DNA of 64,000 nucleotides, from positions 248,001-312,000 of the forward strand of contig MU270017.1 of assembly GCA_021432635.1 (NCBI GenBank). The letters are read 5' to 3'. Below, one piece after another: positions 34,273 to 46,541 of the stretch; positions within the stretch are counted from its first letter, which is position 1, and each line of letters starts with the position of its first letter. The notes under the pieces are model-generated. The model was not told the DNA's origin. It saw nothing but the letters and a program-made list of their open reading frames with translations, and did no database searches. Position numbers and translations under genes: made by a program. This DNA is from Thozetella sp. PMI_491. Lineage: Eukaryota; Ascomycota; Sordariomycetes; Chaetosphaeriales; Chaetosphaeriaceae.

Positions 34273-37200
34273 ATGGCCCCCATCGCTGTGACCCCTGACA
34301 GCTCCACCGCTAGCCCCTCTGGCGAGAGCGTGAGTGGCTACTTCCACGTCAACGGTGGCAACCATGTAAATGGCCATGCCAACGGTCACGCCAACGGAGT
34401 CAACAATGGCTTCGTGAACGGCGTCACCAACGGCCTCAACGGCCACGCCAATGGCCAAACCAACGGCCAAACCAATGGCCAAACCAACGGCCACGCAAAT
34501 GGCTATGCCAACGGCCACGCGAACGGGGATGCAAGATCCTTCTCCACATCGCACAAGATCATGCCCATCGCCATTGTCGGCATGGCCTGCCGCATGCCCG
34601 GCAGCGTGGCGACCCCGGCTGAGTTTTGGGAGCTTTGCACGCGAGCCCGGACTGGCTTCACCGCGATTCCCAAGGGGCGGTTCAACAACGACCGCTTCCA
34701 CCACCCGAACCCTGGAAAAGGGGGTGCCTCGAACCCTGTGGGCGGGAACTTCCTCAACGTCGATCTCGCCGCGTTTGACGCCCCATTCTTCGGACTGACC
34801 GAGAAGGAAGCCATCTCAATGGACCCGCAGCAGCGACTTCTGCTCGAGTGCACTTTTGAGGCGCTGGAGAATGCCGGCATTCCCAAGCACACGATAGTTG
34901 GCAAGGACGTTGGTGTGTTCGTTGGTGGCTCGTTCTCCGAGTATGAGTCTCACTTGTTCCGAGACTCGGATACCATTCCGATGCACCAAGCTACCGGTAT
35001 GTCTACTCCGGGAGGAAGACCCCAAATGCTCAAAAACCCCTCTGACTAGTATAGGCTGTGCAAATGCGATGCAGTCGAACCGTATTTCCCACTTCTTCGA
35101 TCTTAGAGGCCCCAGCTTCACATCAGACACCGCGTGCTCGTCGAGTATGGTGGCAGTACATCTTGCATGCCAGAGTTTGCGAACAGGAGAATCAAGCACC
35201 GCTCTCGTGGGCGGATGCCATCTGAATATGCTCCCAGAGTTCTGGATTTCTTTCTCCACTTGCAGGTATGGTCAACCTTGGCTGCGTATTTAAGAATGCC
35301 GGGCTGCTTCTGACATGAGCTAGGCTACTCTCCGATTCCGGTCGGTCGTATTCGTTTGATGATAGAGGCACTGGGTTTGGCCGTGGCGAGGGCTGCGGTA
35401 TGATCGTACTGAAGCCGCTTGACCAAGCCGTCAAGGATAACGATACTATCCGTGCCGTAATCGTCGGTACTGGCCTCAACCAAGATGGAAAGACGCCAGG
35501 AATCACTATGCCTAACGGCGAAGCGCAAGGTACGCCGGTTTGGATGATAATATGCCGCCCTTTCAAAACAGATGACTGACCATTCTTCAGAGGACCTGAT
35601 GCGACAGGTTTATGCCAACGCTGGACTAGACCCGAACCTGTGTGGTTTTGTCGAGGCCCACGGCACCGGTACCAGGGTGGGCGACCCGATCGAAGCGACT
35701 GCCCTTCATAACGTCCTGGGACGAAAGCGCACCCTGCGTGATCCGCTCTGGATTGGATCTGTTAAGTCCAACATCGGCCATCTCGAAGGTGCTTCCGGTA
35801 TTGCGGGAGTCATCAAGGCCGCTTTGATGCTCGAGAGAGGCTTCATCCTGCCGAACTATGACTTCAAGAAGCCCAACCCGAAAATCCCGTGGAAGGAGTG
35901 GAACCTCAAAGTGCCAGTCACTCAGCGGCCATGGCCTAGAGGCAAGAAGTATGTCAGCGTCAACAACTTCGGATTCGGCGGCACCAATGGTCACGTTGTC
36001 CTGGAGGCAGCCCCATTCCGTGGCCAAAGGGCCACCCTTCCTGGCGACGAATCCCCTGAGCAGGCAGGACAGGGGCGAAAACTCTACGTTTTTTCAGCCA
36101 ATGACAAGAATGCCCTTACGCAGCAGCTGAAGAACACAGTTGTGTACTTGGAGCAGAGACCTGAGATCTTCCAGAAGGACCTCACGAGCAACCTTGCCTA
36201 TACCCTCGGACAACGTCGGTCGCTTCTGCAATGGCGAGTTGCCATCCCGTCCCTCAACTCGTTCGAGCTCATTGAGGCTATCAATGGCGACAAAGCTTCC
36301 GCCGGCAAGGAGGTCGAACCACTTAGAATTGGCATGATCTTCACCGGCCAAGGAGCACAGTGGTACGGAATGGGTCGCGAGCTTTACGAGCAATACCCTG
36401 TATTCACCAATGCGATCGACTTGGCTGACAAGACCCTGATCGCACTCGGTGCGGACTGGTCCCTTGTTGGGGAGCTTAGCAAGGACGCCGCTACCTCCCA
36501 GGTTAACGAGGCCCACATCAGCCAACCCTCTTGCACCGCTATCCAGGTTGCCCTCGTCGACTTGCTGCAGTCCTGGGGCATTCGTCCCACAGCCGTGGCC
36601 GGCCACTCCAGTGGAGAAATTGCTGCTGCTTACGCTGCAGGGATTATCGACTTCGAGTCTGCCGTTGCCATCGCTTACCACCGTGGAAGGCTGATTCCGA
36701 TTTTGAAGGAGAAGTACCCTAACCTTCAAGGTCGCATGATGGCGGTCGGCGGCACGAAGGAGGAAGTACAGCCCCTCATTGACGAGTTGAAGGAAAAAGA
36801 AGTCAGAATTGCATGCTACAACAGCCCGACCAGTCTCACTATCTCCGGCGACGAGCCCGCTCTAGCGGAGCTTGAGAAGGTTGCCGAGGAGAAGCAGATG
36901 TTCAACAGGCGGCTCGTTGTCGATGTTGCCTATCACTCTCACCACATGAACTTGGTCGCCAAGGAATACCGAGCTTCAATTGCTCAGATCCAACCACCAG
37001 TACCGACCCACGTCAGATTCCACTCGTCCCTTCACGGCCACCTCATCGACGGAACTCAATTGCAGGCAAACTACTGGGTGGACAATCTGACCTGCGCAGT
37101 GCGCTTCAACGAGGCTCTTCAGAGCATGCTCGAGCCCGTTGGGGAGCACAAGCACGGCGTCAACATGCTTATTGAGCTTGGTCCCCACTCCGGCCTTCAG

Positions 37201-40200
37201 GGACCGATTAAACAAGTCCTAAAGGAAGTCGGCGGTGCCGCCCCCAAGATTCCCTACCAGGCCGCCCTTCTTCGCAAGAAGGATGCAGTCGAGACCGCTC
37301 TGGATCTTGCCGCCAGCCTGTTTACCAAGGGTGCCAATCTGGACTTTGGCGCCATCAACTTCCCCAAGCCCACTAAGCCCCCTGTGCTTCTGGCCGATTT
37401 GCCTCGATACCCCTGGAACTACTCCTCTAAGTACTGGCAGGAGTCTAGGCTGACGCACATGCACAAATTCCATGCCGGAAAGCGCAATGACATGATCGGT
37501 ACGCTTGCAAACTACTCAAACGACCTAGAGCCGACGTGGCGGAACATTGTCCGGCTCGACGATCTACCATGGCTCTCCCACCACAAGATTCAGTCCATGA
37601 CCATCTTCCCCATGTCTGCCTTCATTTCTATGGCTCTGGAGGCCGCCTCACAGCACGCAGCGTCCAAGGATGTGCAGTTTGACAAGTTCGAGCTAAAGGA
37701 CGTTGCAGTGACCAAGCCCCTCGTTATCTCAGACAAAGATATTGAGATGACTATCACGCTCCGTCCTCACCAGGAGGGCACACTAGCCTCATCGGATGTA
37801 TGGGATGAGTTCCGAATTTGCTCGTGGTCTCACGAGCAGGGCTGGACGGAGCATTGCGCTGGTCTCATTGCGACCAAGCTCGACGACAACAACGACGTTG
37901 ATGGCCCCAAACAGGTGAAGGATGCTGAGGCAATGCTTCGGTCAACCATCACGGCTATTAGTGAGGCAGGCGTTACTGCCGTTGCCTCCGGCGCGATGTA
38001 CGATAGCCTGGCTGAGCTTGGTGTCACGTATGGCCCAACCTTCCAAGGTATCAACAACTGCCAGGCCTCGGCGAAGTATTCAGTTGGTGACATCACCGTG
38101 AGCGACGTTGCCAAGGAAATGCCCAATAGCCATTTGACGGACGCAGTGATCCAGCCGGCATTCCTCGAGTCTCTCATCGAGATGTACTGGCCGATCATTG
38201 GGGCAGGCCGCCAGGCTGTGGACACGATCTACCTGCCCTCCTCTGTTGACTATCTCATGCTGTCCAAGCGCATTACCGATCTTGCGAAGGCGCCTGGAAG
38301 CAATCTTCGTGCATACTGCAAAGGGGAGATTCCAGCAGGTATTCCAAAGCCTACCAAGGTTGACATGATCGCCACTCCCAACGCGGAGTCTCTTCAGACC
38401 ATCATCTGCCTCGAAGGGCTCACCATCTCTCCTATCATTGACGGTGAGACTCAGATTGACGTTAATGCTGCCCGTGAGCTCTGCTACAAGCTAGAGTGGG
38501 ATCCTATTCTGGAACCTGTTCAGGCTGCTTCCAACAGCGCAGCCACGAATGGATCGAGCCACATCCCGGTGGATGCTGAGATTGCTATCATTCACGAAGA
38601 TTCCAACTTCCAGAACATGGTTGCCATGGACCTTGCAAACGGCTTAGAGCAGGCGACGGGCAAGCTCGCTGAGCTTGGGTCCTTCCAGAGTATCGATGCC
38701 CAGGGCAAGATTGTCGTTTTCCTCACAGAGCTGCATCAGCCCATCTTGTCCACGCTCACGTCGGAGCAGTTCTCGGCCCTCCAGAAGATCTTGACCACTT
38801 CTCAGGGTATTGTGTGGGTGGTCCGCGGAGCGTACGGAAAGTCTGCCAGCCCTGATGCCAACATGGTGACGGGTCTCAGCAGGACGATTCGCTCGGAAAC
38901 GGCCCTCAAGTTTGCCACGCTGGATCTAGATGCCGAAGCCCCTCTCTCTGAGCTTGACACTTCGGCCGCTATTCTCAAGGTCTTCAAGGCCGTGTTCGGC
39001 CCAACCGCCTCTGTGACTAGCGAGCTCGAGTTCATGGAGCGGGGTGGGTCCTTCTTCACCCCTCGCATCGTCCATGATATCGAGATGAACGAGTATGTCC
39101 ACAAGCAGACCAACCCATCGGCTATCGAGCCCACGGCTTTCTCCGAGGACGGCCGAAGCTTGAAGCTGGATATCACTACTCCCGGTGCTCTGGACACGCT
39201 TCATTTCGTGGATGACGCGTCCCTAGAGACCCCTCTTGCCGCGGACCAGATTGAGATCGAGGTCAAGGCAGTCGGTCTTAACTACAAGGACTCTCTTGCA
39301 GCCAAGGGCCATATCCCGATCGGCCAGTCTGGCATCGAGGCCAGCGGAGTTGTCACTGCAGTTGGCGGGGACGTCTCCATCTTCCAGGTTGGCGATCGTG
39401 TTGCTACCCTTACGGAAGGTGCCTTCGCCACTCGCTCAAGAGCCCCTGCAGTTCGGTCCTTTAGGATTCCGGCCGAGGTATCGTTTGAAGCCGCCGCTGC
39501 CCTGCCGCTGGCATATAGTACCGCTTACTACGGGCTGATTGAGCTTGGCCGTCTGAGTGAGGGCGAAACCGTTCTGATCCACGCCGCGGCGGGCTCCGTC
39601 GGGCAGGCTGCTATCGTTCTAGCCAAGTCTGTGGGTGCCGAGATCTTCGCCACCGTTAGCAGTTCCGAGAAGAAGGATCTCCTGACGGCTGAGTACGGGG
39701 TGCCGGCCGACCATATCTTTTACAGTCGCAGCACCTCTTTCGGCAAGGCTGTCCGGCTTGCTACCAATGGCCAAGGCGTCGATGTGGTTCTCAATTCGCT
39801 CACCGGAGATGCGTTGAGAGAATCATGGCACTCCCTAAACAAGTTTGGTCGCTTCATTGATCTCGGCAGGCGCGATCAGCTGGCCAAGACCCGGCTCGAA
39901 ATGACCCAGGATACAAATAACGCGAGCTTCATTTCCGTTGACCTGTTGGCCGTTGCTGCTGAGCGGCCCAACGTTCTGAAGCGTATTGTCTCTGAAGTCG
40001 CCAAGCTGGTCGCGCACAACAAGATCAAGGCAGCTACTCCTGTTACCTCGTTCCCCATTTCGGACATCGAGGCCGCTCTCAAAACGCTGCAGACTGGCAA
40101 GAGCTATGGAAAGCTGGTTGTAGTCCCACACGCGGAGGATGTGGTGATGGCTACGCCGTCGAAGAAGACCAAGACCCTGCTGCGTACCGATGCCACCTAC

Positions 40201-41344
40201 ATCCTGGTTGGTGGTACTGGAGGCCTGGGTAGAAGCATGGCACGCTGGATGGTTGCCAAGGGCGCGAGAAACATTGTCCTCGTTTCCCGCAGCGGCTCCG
40301 TCACTGGAAAGGTCAAGGAGCTCGTCGATGAACTGAGCCCAGTGGGTGCCAACATCGTCGTCCGCCGCTGCAACGTGGTGAACAGAGGTGAGGTGGACGA
40401 TCTGGTCGCCGGCTTGAAAGACCTCCCTCCCGTTCGCGGAGTTGTGCATGGAACTATGGTCCTCCGTGTAAGTCTAATACTCTACTGTTCTCTCCAGTAC
40501 TTTCCACTAATTACGACTCTAGGATGTCCTCTACGAGAAGATGACTTGGGAGGAGTACACCCAAGTGACCGAGGGCAAGGTTCAGGGCGGTTGGAACTTC
40601 CACCACGCGCTGGCCTCGGCCCCTCTGGACTTCTTCGTTGCAATTAGCTCGGCTGCCGGTGCGGTCGGCAATCGTGGTCAGGCCGCGTATAGCGCTGCTA
40701 ACTGCTTCCTGAACGCTTTAGTTCAGCACCGCCTGGCTCGTGGCCTACCAGCCTCCTCCCTTGACCTGACTGCCGTGTCTGACTCCGGCTACCTGGCTGA
40801 GGATCTGGAGAAGGCGGCCGAGGTTGCGCGCAACCTCGGCAGCGACAGCATTTGTGAGGCTGAAGTGCTTGCGCTCCTGGGCGCGGCAATTAGCGGCAAG
40901 CTCGCCGCGGCGTGCAACGACCACTGCATCACTGGCATGCGCATCACGGCTTCCATGCGGCCGTTCTGGACAGAAGATGCCAAGTTCGTCGCGATGCGCC
41001 TCGCAGCTGAGGAGGCCGCTGCCAAGGACGCCAGCCGTAACGCTGTGGTGTCATTCAACGCGTCGCTCAAGGCCGCCAAGTCGCTCCCCGAGGCCGAGGA
41101 GGTCGTCTGCGCTGGCCTAGTCGACAGGATCTCGTCAGTGCTGATGATGGAGGCGGAAGACATGGACGTCACCCGCTCGCTCTCGCATTACCCGCTCGAC
41201 TCGCTTGTGGCGATCGAGATCCGCAACTTCATCACTCGCGAGTTTGAGGCGAACTTGCAGGTGCTGGAGCTGCTCTCCAGCGGCAGCATCCAGACACTGG
41301 CGAAGGGGGTGTGTGCCAAGAGCAAGATTGTGAACTTTTCTTGA
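34273..41344 (+). CDS. highly reducing type I polyketide synthase, KS-AT-DH-ER-KR-ACP
   Basis: Five exons (34273-34996, 35055-35265, 35324-35529, 35591-40467, 40523-41344) give 2,279 aa. After an N-terminal Asn-Gly repeat come: KS with Cys269 in DTACSSSM, EAHGTGTR and SNIGHLEG; AT with Ser720 in GHSSGE; DH with His1045; ER with HAAAGSVGQ near residue 1711; KR with GGTGGLG and Tyr2062; and ACP with Ser2233 in HYPLDSLVA. No methyltransferase motif is seen between DH and ER, and the protein ends just after the ACP, so it has no built-in release domain. It should build a reduced, unmethylated polyketide chain from acetyl/malonyl-CoA. The DH motif is unusual (HHKIQSMTIFPM instead of HxxxGxxxxPG). 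The start chosen has the context CAAACATGG; an upstream in-frame Met is unlikely. Confidence 0.95.
34351..34530 (+). repeat. Asn-Gly-rich tandem repeat at the PKS N-terminus
   Basis: Degenerate 12-nt units encode NGHA, NGQT, NGYA and similar four-residue repeats about fifteen times before the KS domain. Three NGQT units are almost identical. Linkers of this kind occur in other fungal PKSs; copy number probably varies. Confidence 0.85.
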
Positions 41345-42017
41345 TGCATTTAAGATTTGATCTTGCAGTATATAGAACGCTCAGTGCGGCCCGACCTTTC
41401 CTTTGGTCGTTGTAGGATATTTTGGCTTGCATGATATGTGCCCTTTCACTTGACCGTCCTCCTTGCTTTCTAACGTTTTCAGTTGCCAATAGCTCCGATA
41501 TACTCTCGTTGCTTGCTTAGTTAGATAGGATTTGCATATACATGTTTGACAAATGAACCTACTCCCTCGTCAGCGATTTGTCGGCCTCGCCGGGTCCCTA
41601 GCAGATGTGAGAGGTGCATTACAAGGCCCGTATTGTCTTAAACTCTGCACTGTATACCCCTACGCTTTGCTCCGTTGTATGCTATTAAGTCCACCAGGAG
41701 CGAACTAGATTACTTACAGACAGCTTGGCCAGTTTCATTCACCTCTCCCTCCATCCCAATGTCAACGTAAGGGGAAGGAGTCTCGAAGAAGGATCGACAA
41801 GATCGAAGACCACATATTGGCATGCATGTCTCGGCGACCTGAGTCGGTGGGGCGTTTGAATGTAGCCAATAATACAACTGCCTAGTTCGAGCAGGCACGA
41901 CAGGGCTACACTGCTTTGGTGGCGGCATCTCAGACATGTCGAGCTTAATTGCCGCCGTAGTCCCCGCCTTAGTTTTCAATCGCACAAGGGGGACTTCCGG
42001 CTCAGGTAGAAGCTAAT
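41345..42017. other. intergenic, PKS 3' side and SDR promoter
   Basis: 673 nt without a gene, between two genes on the same strand. It must hold the PKS terminator and the SDR promoter; no specific element was recognised. Confidence 0.45.
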
Positions 42018-43071
42018 ATGGCACTCCGAAACTGGTACACGCAAGCATTCCCCCCAAAGCCTACCTTTACAGAGGCCGATGTCCCCTCCCAAAAAGGTCG
42101 TGTCGTCATTGTGACGGGCGGTAATGTCGGCGTCGGCTTTGAGCTCTGTGCCATGATGTACGCGGCAGGGGCCACGGTGTACATGGCGTCTAGATCTCAG
42201 GTACCTATCTGAATGTCTTCCGGAAGCTTTAATTAGAATGCTGACCTGCTGTTTCTAGGCCCGAGCCGAACGGGCGATCGAAGACATCATATCGACCTCC
42301 CGGCAGACCCGCCAGCAAGGGTCGCTGCGGTTCCTGCATCTTGATCTGAGCGATTTGCAGTCGGTCATGAAGGCAGCTGAAACATTCGCTAAGCAGGAGT
42401 CTCGCCTGGATGTGCTGTGGAACCACGCGGGCATCGGTCCCCTCACAGTTCCTCAGGGTGCCAAGACGGCCCAGGGGGTTGAGATCATGCTCGGGACGCA
42501 CTGCGTTGCGCCTCTCCTCTTTACCCAATGTCTACTGTCCCACCTACGGGCCGCAGCGAAGAGCTCTCGGCCAGGGGCCACGCGCGTGGTCTGGACATCA
42601 AGCTGGCTAGCGGAGCACTGGACGCCGGTGGGAGGCGTTGACATGGATAAGCTCGACGGGACAGGTGACATGGTTCGAAATTACGCCGTGTCGAAGGCAG
42701 GCAATTGGATCCTGGCTGTGGAGATGGCGAGACGGTACCCGGATGACGGGATCCTCAGCGTCGTTCAGAATCCAGGAAATCTCAAGACGAAGGTGTACGG
42801 CGGTACCAACTGGCTCATTAGCGGATTCTTGAATCTTTTCTTGCTTCATGCTCCAAAGATGGGCGCGTACACAGAGCTATACGCCGGGCTCTCCCCGGAG
42901 CTGACACTAGACGACCACCAAGGGGAGTATATCGCGCCATGGGGCCATATTTACAGGGACACAGTGCGCCATGACATATTGAGAGCAATACGGCCGGTAG
43001 CAATGGGAGGCGGTGGACTTGGCAAGCGATTCTGGGATTGGTGCGAGCAACAATGGAAGGGGGCTGTCTAA
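42018..43071 (+). CDS. short-chain dehydrogenase/reductase
   Basis: Two exons (42018-42200, 42259-43071) give 331 aa. The Rossmann motif TGGNVGVG follows a short N-terminal extension, then the NNAG-type motif appears as NHAG. The catalytic residues are Ser in VVWTSSW, and Tyr203 and Lys207 in YAVSK, so the enzyme looks active. Length and layout resemble fungal classical SDRs of the Bli-4/retinol-dehydrogenase-like group, which use NAD(P)H on alcohols or ketones. It lies 0.7 kb downstream of the PKS on the same strand and could modify the polyketide. That link rests on position only. Confidence 0.9.
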
Positions 43072-44606
43072 GCCTCGGATTTTTTTTCCTTCAAGATTTC
43101 GCCCCTTCTTTTTCAATTTCTGCGAATTTCCATTTCTTCTGTAAAAGATCCTAGTTGCAGTGTCTGCTTATTTGTTCTCAGCTGTGATTCCAAGTGTATA
43201 CTCCCATTCTCCCTTTCGGGGACCCAACTAGCCGTGGCTCGCCTCCAAGCTGACGGTGTTCTTGCCTGGCCAACCACGCCAGCCAATTTATCCACCCGCT
43301 CCCGAAAGAGCTCCCCCAGAAGGCTAGGACGATGGGGTAGCACGCGGAGACATTTGGAGAGAGTCCACATCTCCGCACTCCACCCGCTCAAGTACACGAT
43401 CTGACCTTGGCGAACCAAGCGTGGGACGTTTTCGCTGATGTTTTCAGGCCGTCTACTGCAGGCCAAGAGACAATGGAGCTAGCAGGGAGGTGGAGCGATC
43501 CCGAAGGCCAGGCTTCGTCAGGGGGCATGATGTGCCAGCAGTGGTTGAAGATGCTTCCCCACCGCCAGTTTTAGGAGTGGATGCCACATTCTCGGATGCT
43601 TACCTTTGTGGGTTCCAAAATGCACGAGCTTGCGGGACCCGTCTGTCGGACAAGCTACAGAGGGGCAAGGAGAATAGTGTCTACACATGGCTTCTTTCCA
43701 AATGCCTTCGGCCAGAGTGTACTAAAGCTTGACTAGATCTTATCCTACTGCCTAAGTTTTCGTTCCCTCCCGCTCTCCCATCCTACTAACTTACCAGCCC
43801 CGCCCCCTCGCAGCCTATGATTCTCTGGTATCGCGAGTCGCCTTGTGTAATTCACTGTTAACAAATACCCCTAGCGGAGACTCGGGTGTTCCAAGAGAGA
43901 TTTGCGGCTGGCGGCCCTATTTCCGTGCCGTTTCGCCTGCATCTCCGAGGTACGCATAAGAGCTTGACTTGCGGGAAGAATCTGCGCGAAGATTACGAAT
44001 ATGCGGAGCGTGAGCTCGCCGAGATCCAGCCCCATATGTTCCTCGATCCAGAAGCATCGATTTGGCGGAGAAAAGCCTGACACTCCTTGAAAGAATTTGC
44101 CGGCCCAGGCACGAGGAACTGGGTCTTCGCCACCGGCTTTCTCGCGTCGCTATATAACCTACAAGAGAGCCGCTAGCTAGCAGGCTTTGTTGGCGATTAT
44201 TGTCGCGGTGTCGAGTTGAGATCAAAGTACCCATGTTTACTCCCCTCTTCTCCTATAGGTAATCGCCTCTAACAGGACCCCTTTTTCGCTATTGCCAAGT
44301 AGTGTATACCTTACATCATCGCGTCTTCTAATCTGAGACACCACAGTTCACTGGAGCAGGAAAGCATAGATTGAGTCAAGAGTGAGGCCACGGGAGTAGT
44401 ATTTCCTCTTCAAACTATATGGGTGTATATATGCGAGTTCTGGGTCGAAGATTTCAACAGCAGACCGACATGGTATCATAAAATGAAAGAATAATATTCC
44501 CAATCGAATCACAGCGAGCCCAACCCATGGCCCGCGGCATTAACAATCAATTCGCTGGGGACATTGCTCGAGATTACGTTTCACTGTAGTACAGTGACTT
44601 CGACCT
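43072..44606. other. 1.5 kb convergent intergenic region
   Basis: Between the 3' ends of the SDR and the sugar transporter. Short frames only, none with a domain or splice chain. No terminator structure was recognised. Confidence 0.45.
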
Positions 44607-46541
44607 TTACTGAGCCTTGGGCTCGTTGGTGATCGGGGCACCGCCAATGGGAGCGGAAACCTGGACACTGCATTAGCAACTATATATTCAATGTAGGTGG
44701 TCCGAGGGGAAGTGCATACCTTGAGGTTACCGGCCTCGATCTCCCTCTGGAGCTCCTCGAGCCTGCTAGTCTTCTCGAACTTCTTCCAGGCGGGAAGGCC
44801 GGAGTCAAACACCTCGTCCATCTCCTCGAGAGTGAAGCCCTTGGTCTCAGGGGCGAGGAGGATGAAGTGGATGAAGGCAGCACCGTTGAAGGCGGCAAAG
44901 ATGTAGTACATCTTGTACGAGATGTTCCACAGAAGAGGGGGCACGCCGAAGGCGAGAACCATGTTCCAGAACCAGTTGGAGGCGGTGGAGAGAGACACAG
45001 CCTTGGCACGGACCTTGCTGGGGAAGATCTCAGCGGGGTAAGTCCACGAGGTAGGGCCCATTGTCGTGGCAAAGGTGGCTACGAAGAGGTACGAGCAGGC
45101 CACAATGGCGGAGGACACGGGTCGGTTGTCGAGGACAATCCAGGTGATGTCGCTGTTCTCGCTGGTGCGGGTCTCCTCGGTGTTGGGCTGGCCGTAGTAC
45201 TGCTGGAGAGCGCCTAGGTTTACCGCGTCAGTTTGGTGCTCATTCAAGTAGTCTCGAGCGCTCTGTCGGGGCAGATGGGTTAAACTTACCAGAGATGAAC
45301 AGCCAGGTCATCATGCCGAAGGAGCCGAAGATGAGGGCCGGGCGACGACCAAACTTGTCGAGGTACAGGATGGCAGGGAGCGTCATGACGACGTTGATGA
45401 CATACTGGATGGAGGCGGTCTCGAGAGGCGAGGCAATCTGAGCACCCTCCATAATGTAGACGATGTAGTACATCATACTGAGGCGCTCTGGGTCAGCATC
45501 TAGCTACCACCATCATACAGAAGTGTTCTCATCGTTATAGGGAACTACTCACATGTTCATACCACAGAGCTGCGACCACATCTGGACGCTCATTCCGAGA
45601 AGGACGCGCTTGAAAATGCGGGGCTCGACGAGGGCGGCGAAGCTGGAGCTGGCCTGCTCGCGCTCGAAGCGGAGAGCCTCCTCAATTTCCTGGTACTCGG
45701 CCAGGACACGGGGGTGGTTGACATCGCCCTTGCCGTGGAGGTGGGCAAGGACCTGGATGGCCTCCTCCCAGCGGTCCTTGGACGCGAGCCAACGGGGGCT
45801 GTAGGGGAAGAAGAACAAGCCAACCAGCAGGATGAAGGCAGGAACCATCTGGATGCCCCAGGGGATACGGAAGGCGGACTCGGGCTGGTTTGGGTCGTCA
45901 GGGCCACCGCCGACCTGCGCAGCGCCGAACTGGATGAAGTACTGGCTGTTAAACCGTCAACTTCTGAGCTTCACAGCGGCAAGCAGGCAATGCGACCTAC
46001 ATCAGGATACCCCAGGTAATAGCCCACTGCTGGAGGGAGACGACACGACCACGGATCTCCTTGGGGGCGATCTCGGACTGGTAGACGGGCACAATAGACG
46101 AAGCAATACCCACGCAGAGACCGCAGATGACACGGCCGGTGCAAAGCATGCCGATGTTCTGGGCAGCGCACATGAGGATGGAGCCGAGAATCCACAGACC
46201 ACAGGAGATCTGCAGAGCGACCTTACGCGAAAAGCGATCGGCCAGGAAGGACGAGAGCAGCGAACCGACAAGCGAACCAGCCGGCATGGAGGCCGTGATG
46301 GCACCCTGGCGGTACGACTGCGGGTTGTCGAAGTAGCGCTTGTAGGCCTGGGTTCCCAAGACACCAGACATGGAGCTGATATCAAAACCGAACAGACCAC
46401 CACCTGCCGCGTGGGTTAGCCATTACTCTGCCACCCGCCATCGCCACTGCTGCACGCGTGTGTGCGAGGACAACCCCATGAAAACTCACCAAGGGCGGCG
46501 AAGCCGCAAATCAAGTAAACATTGGAAGCCTGCCAGACCAT
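44607..46541 (-). CDS. MFS sugar transporter (hexose/glucose type)
   Basis: Six exons on the minus strand (46541-46490, 46403-46001, 45945-45553, 45477-45290, 45213-44720, 44660-44607) give 527 aa. Sugar-porter signatures are present: GLFGFDISSMSG in helix 1, VPVYQSEIAPKEIRGR, PYSPRWL, a QLxGMN motif in helix 7, DKFGRRPAL, PAEIFPSKVRAKA and PETKGFTLEEMDEVF. This fits a 12-helix plasma-membrane proton:monosaccharide symporter similar to fungal high-affinity glucose transporters. There is no adjacent sugar-metabolism gene. The upstream gap is unusually large (5.3 kb), so control may be complex. The last exon is only 18 codons including the stop. Confidence 0.92.
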
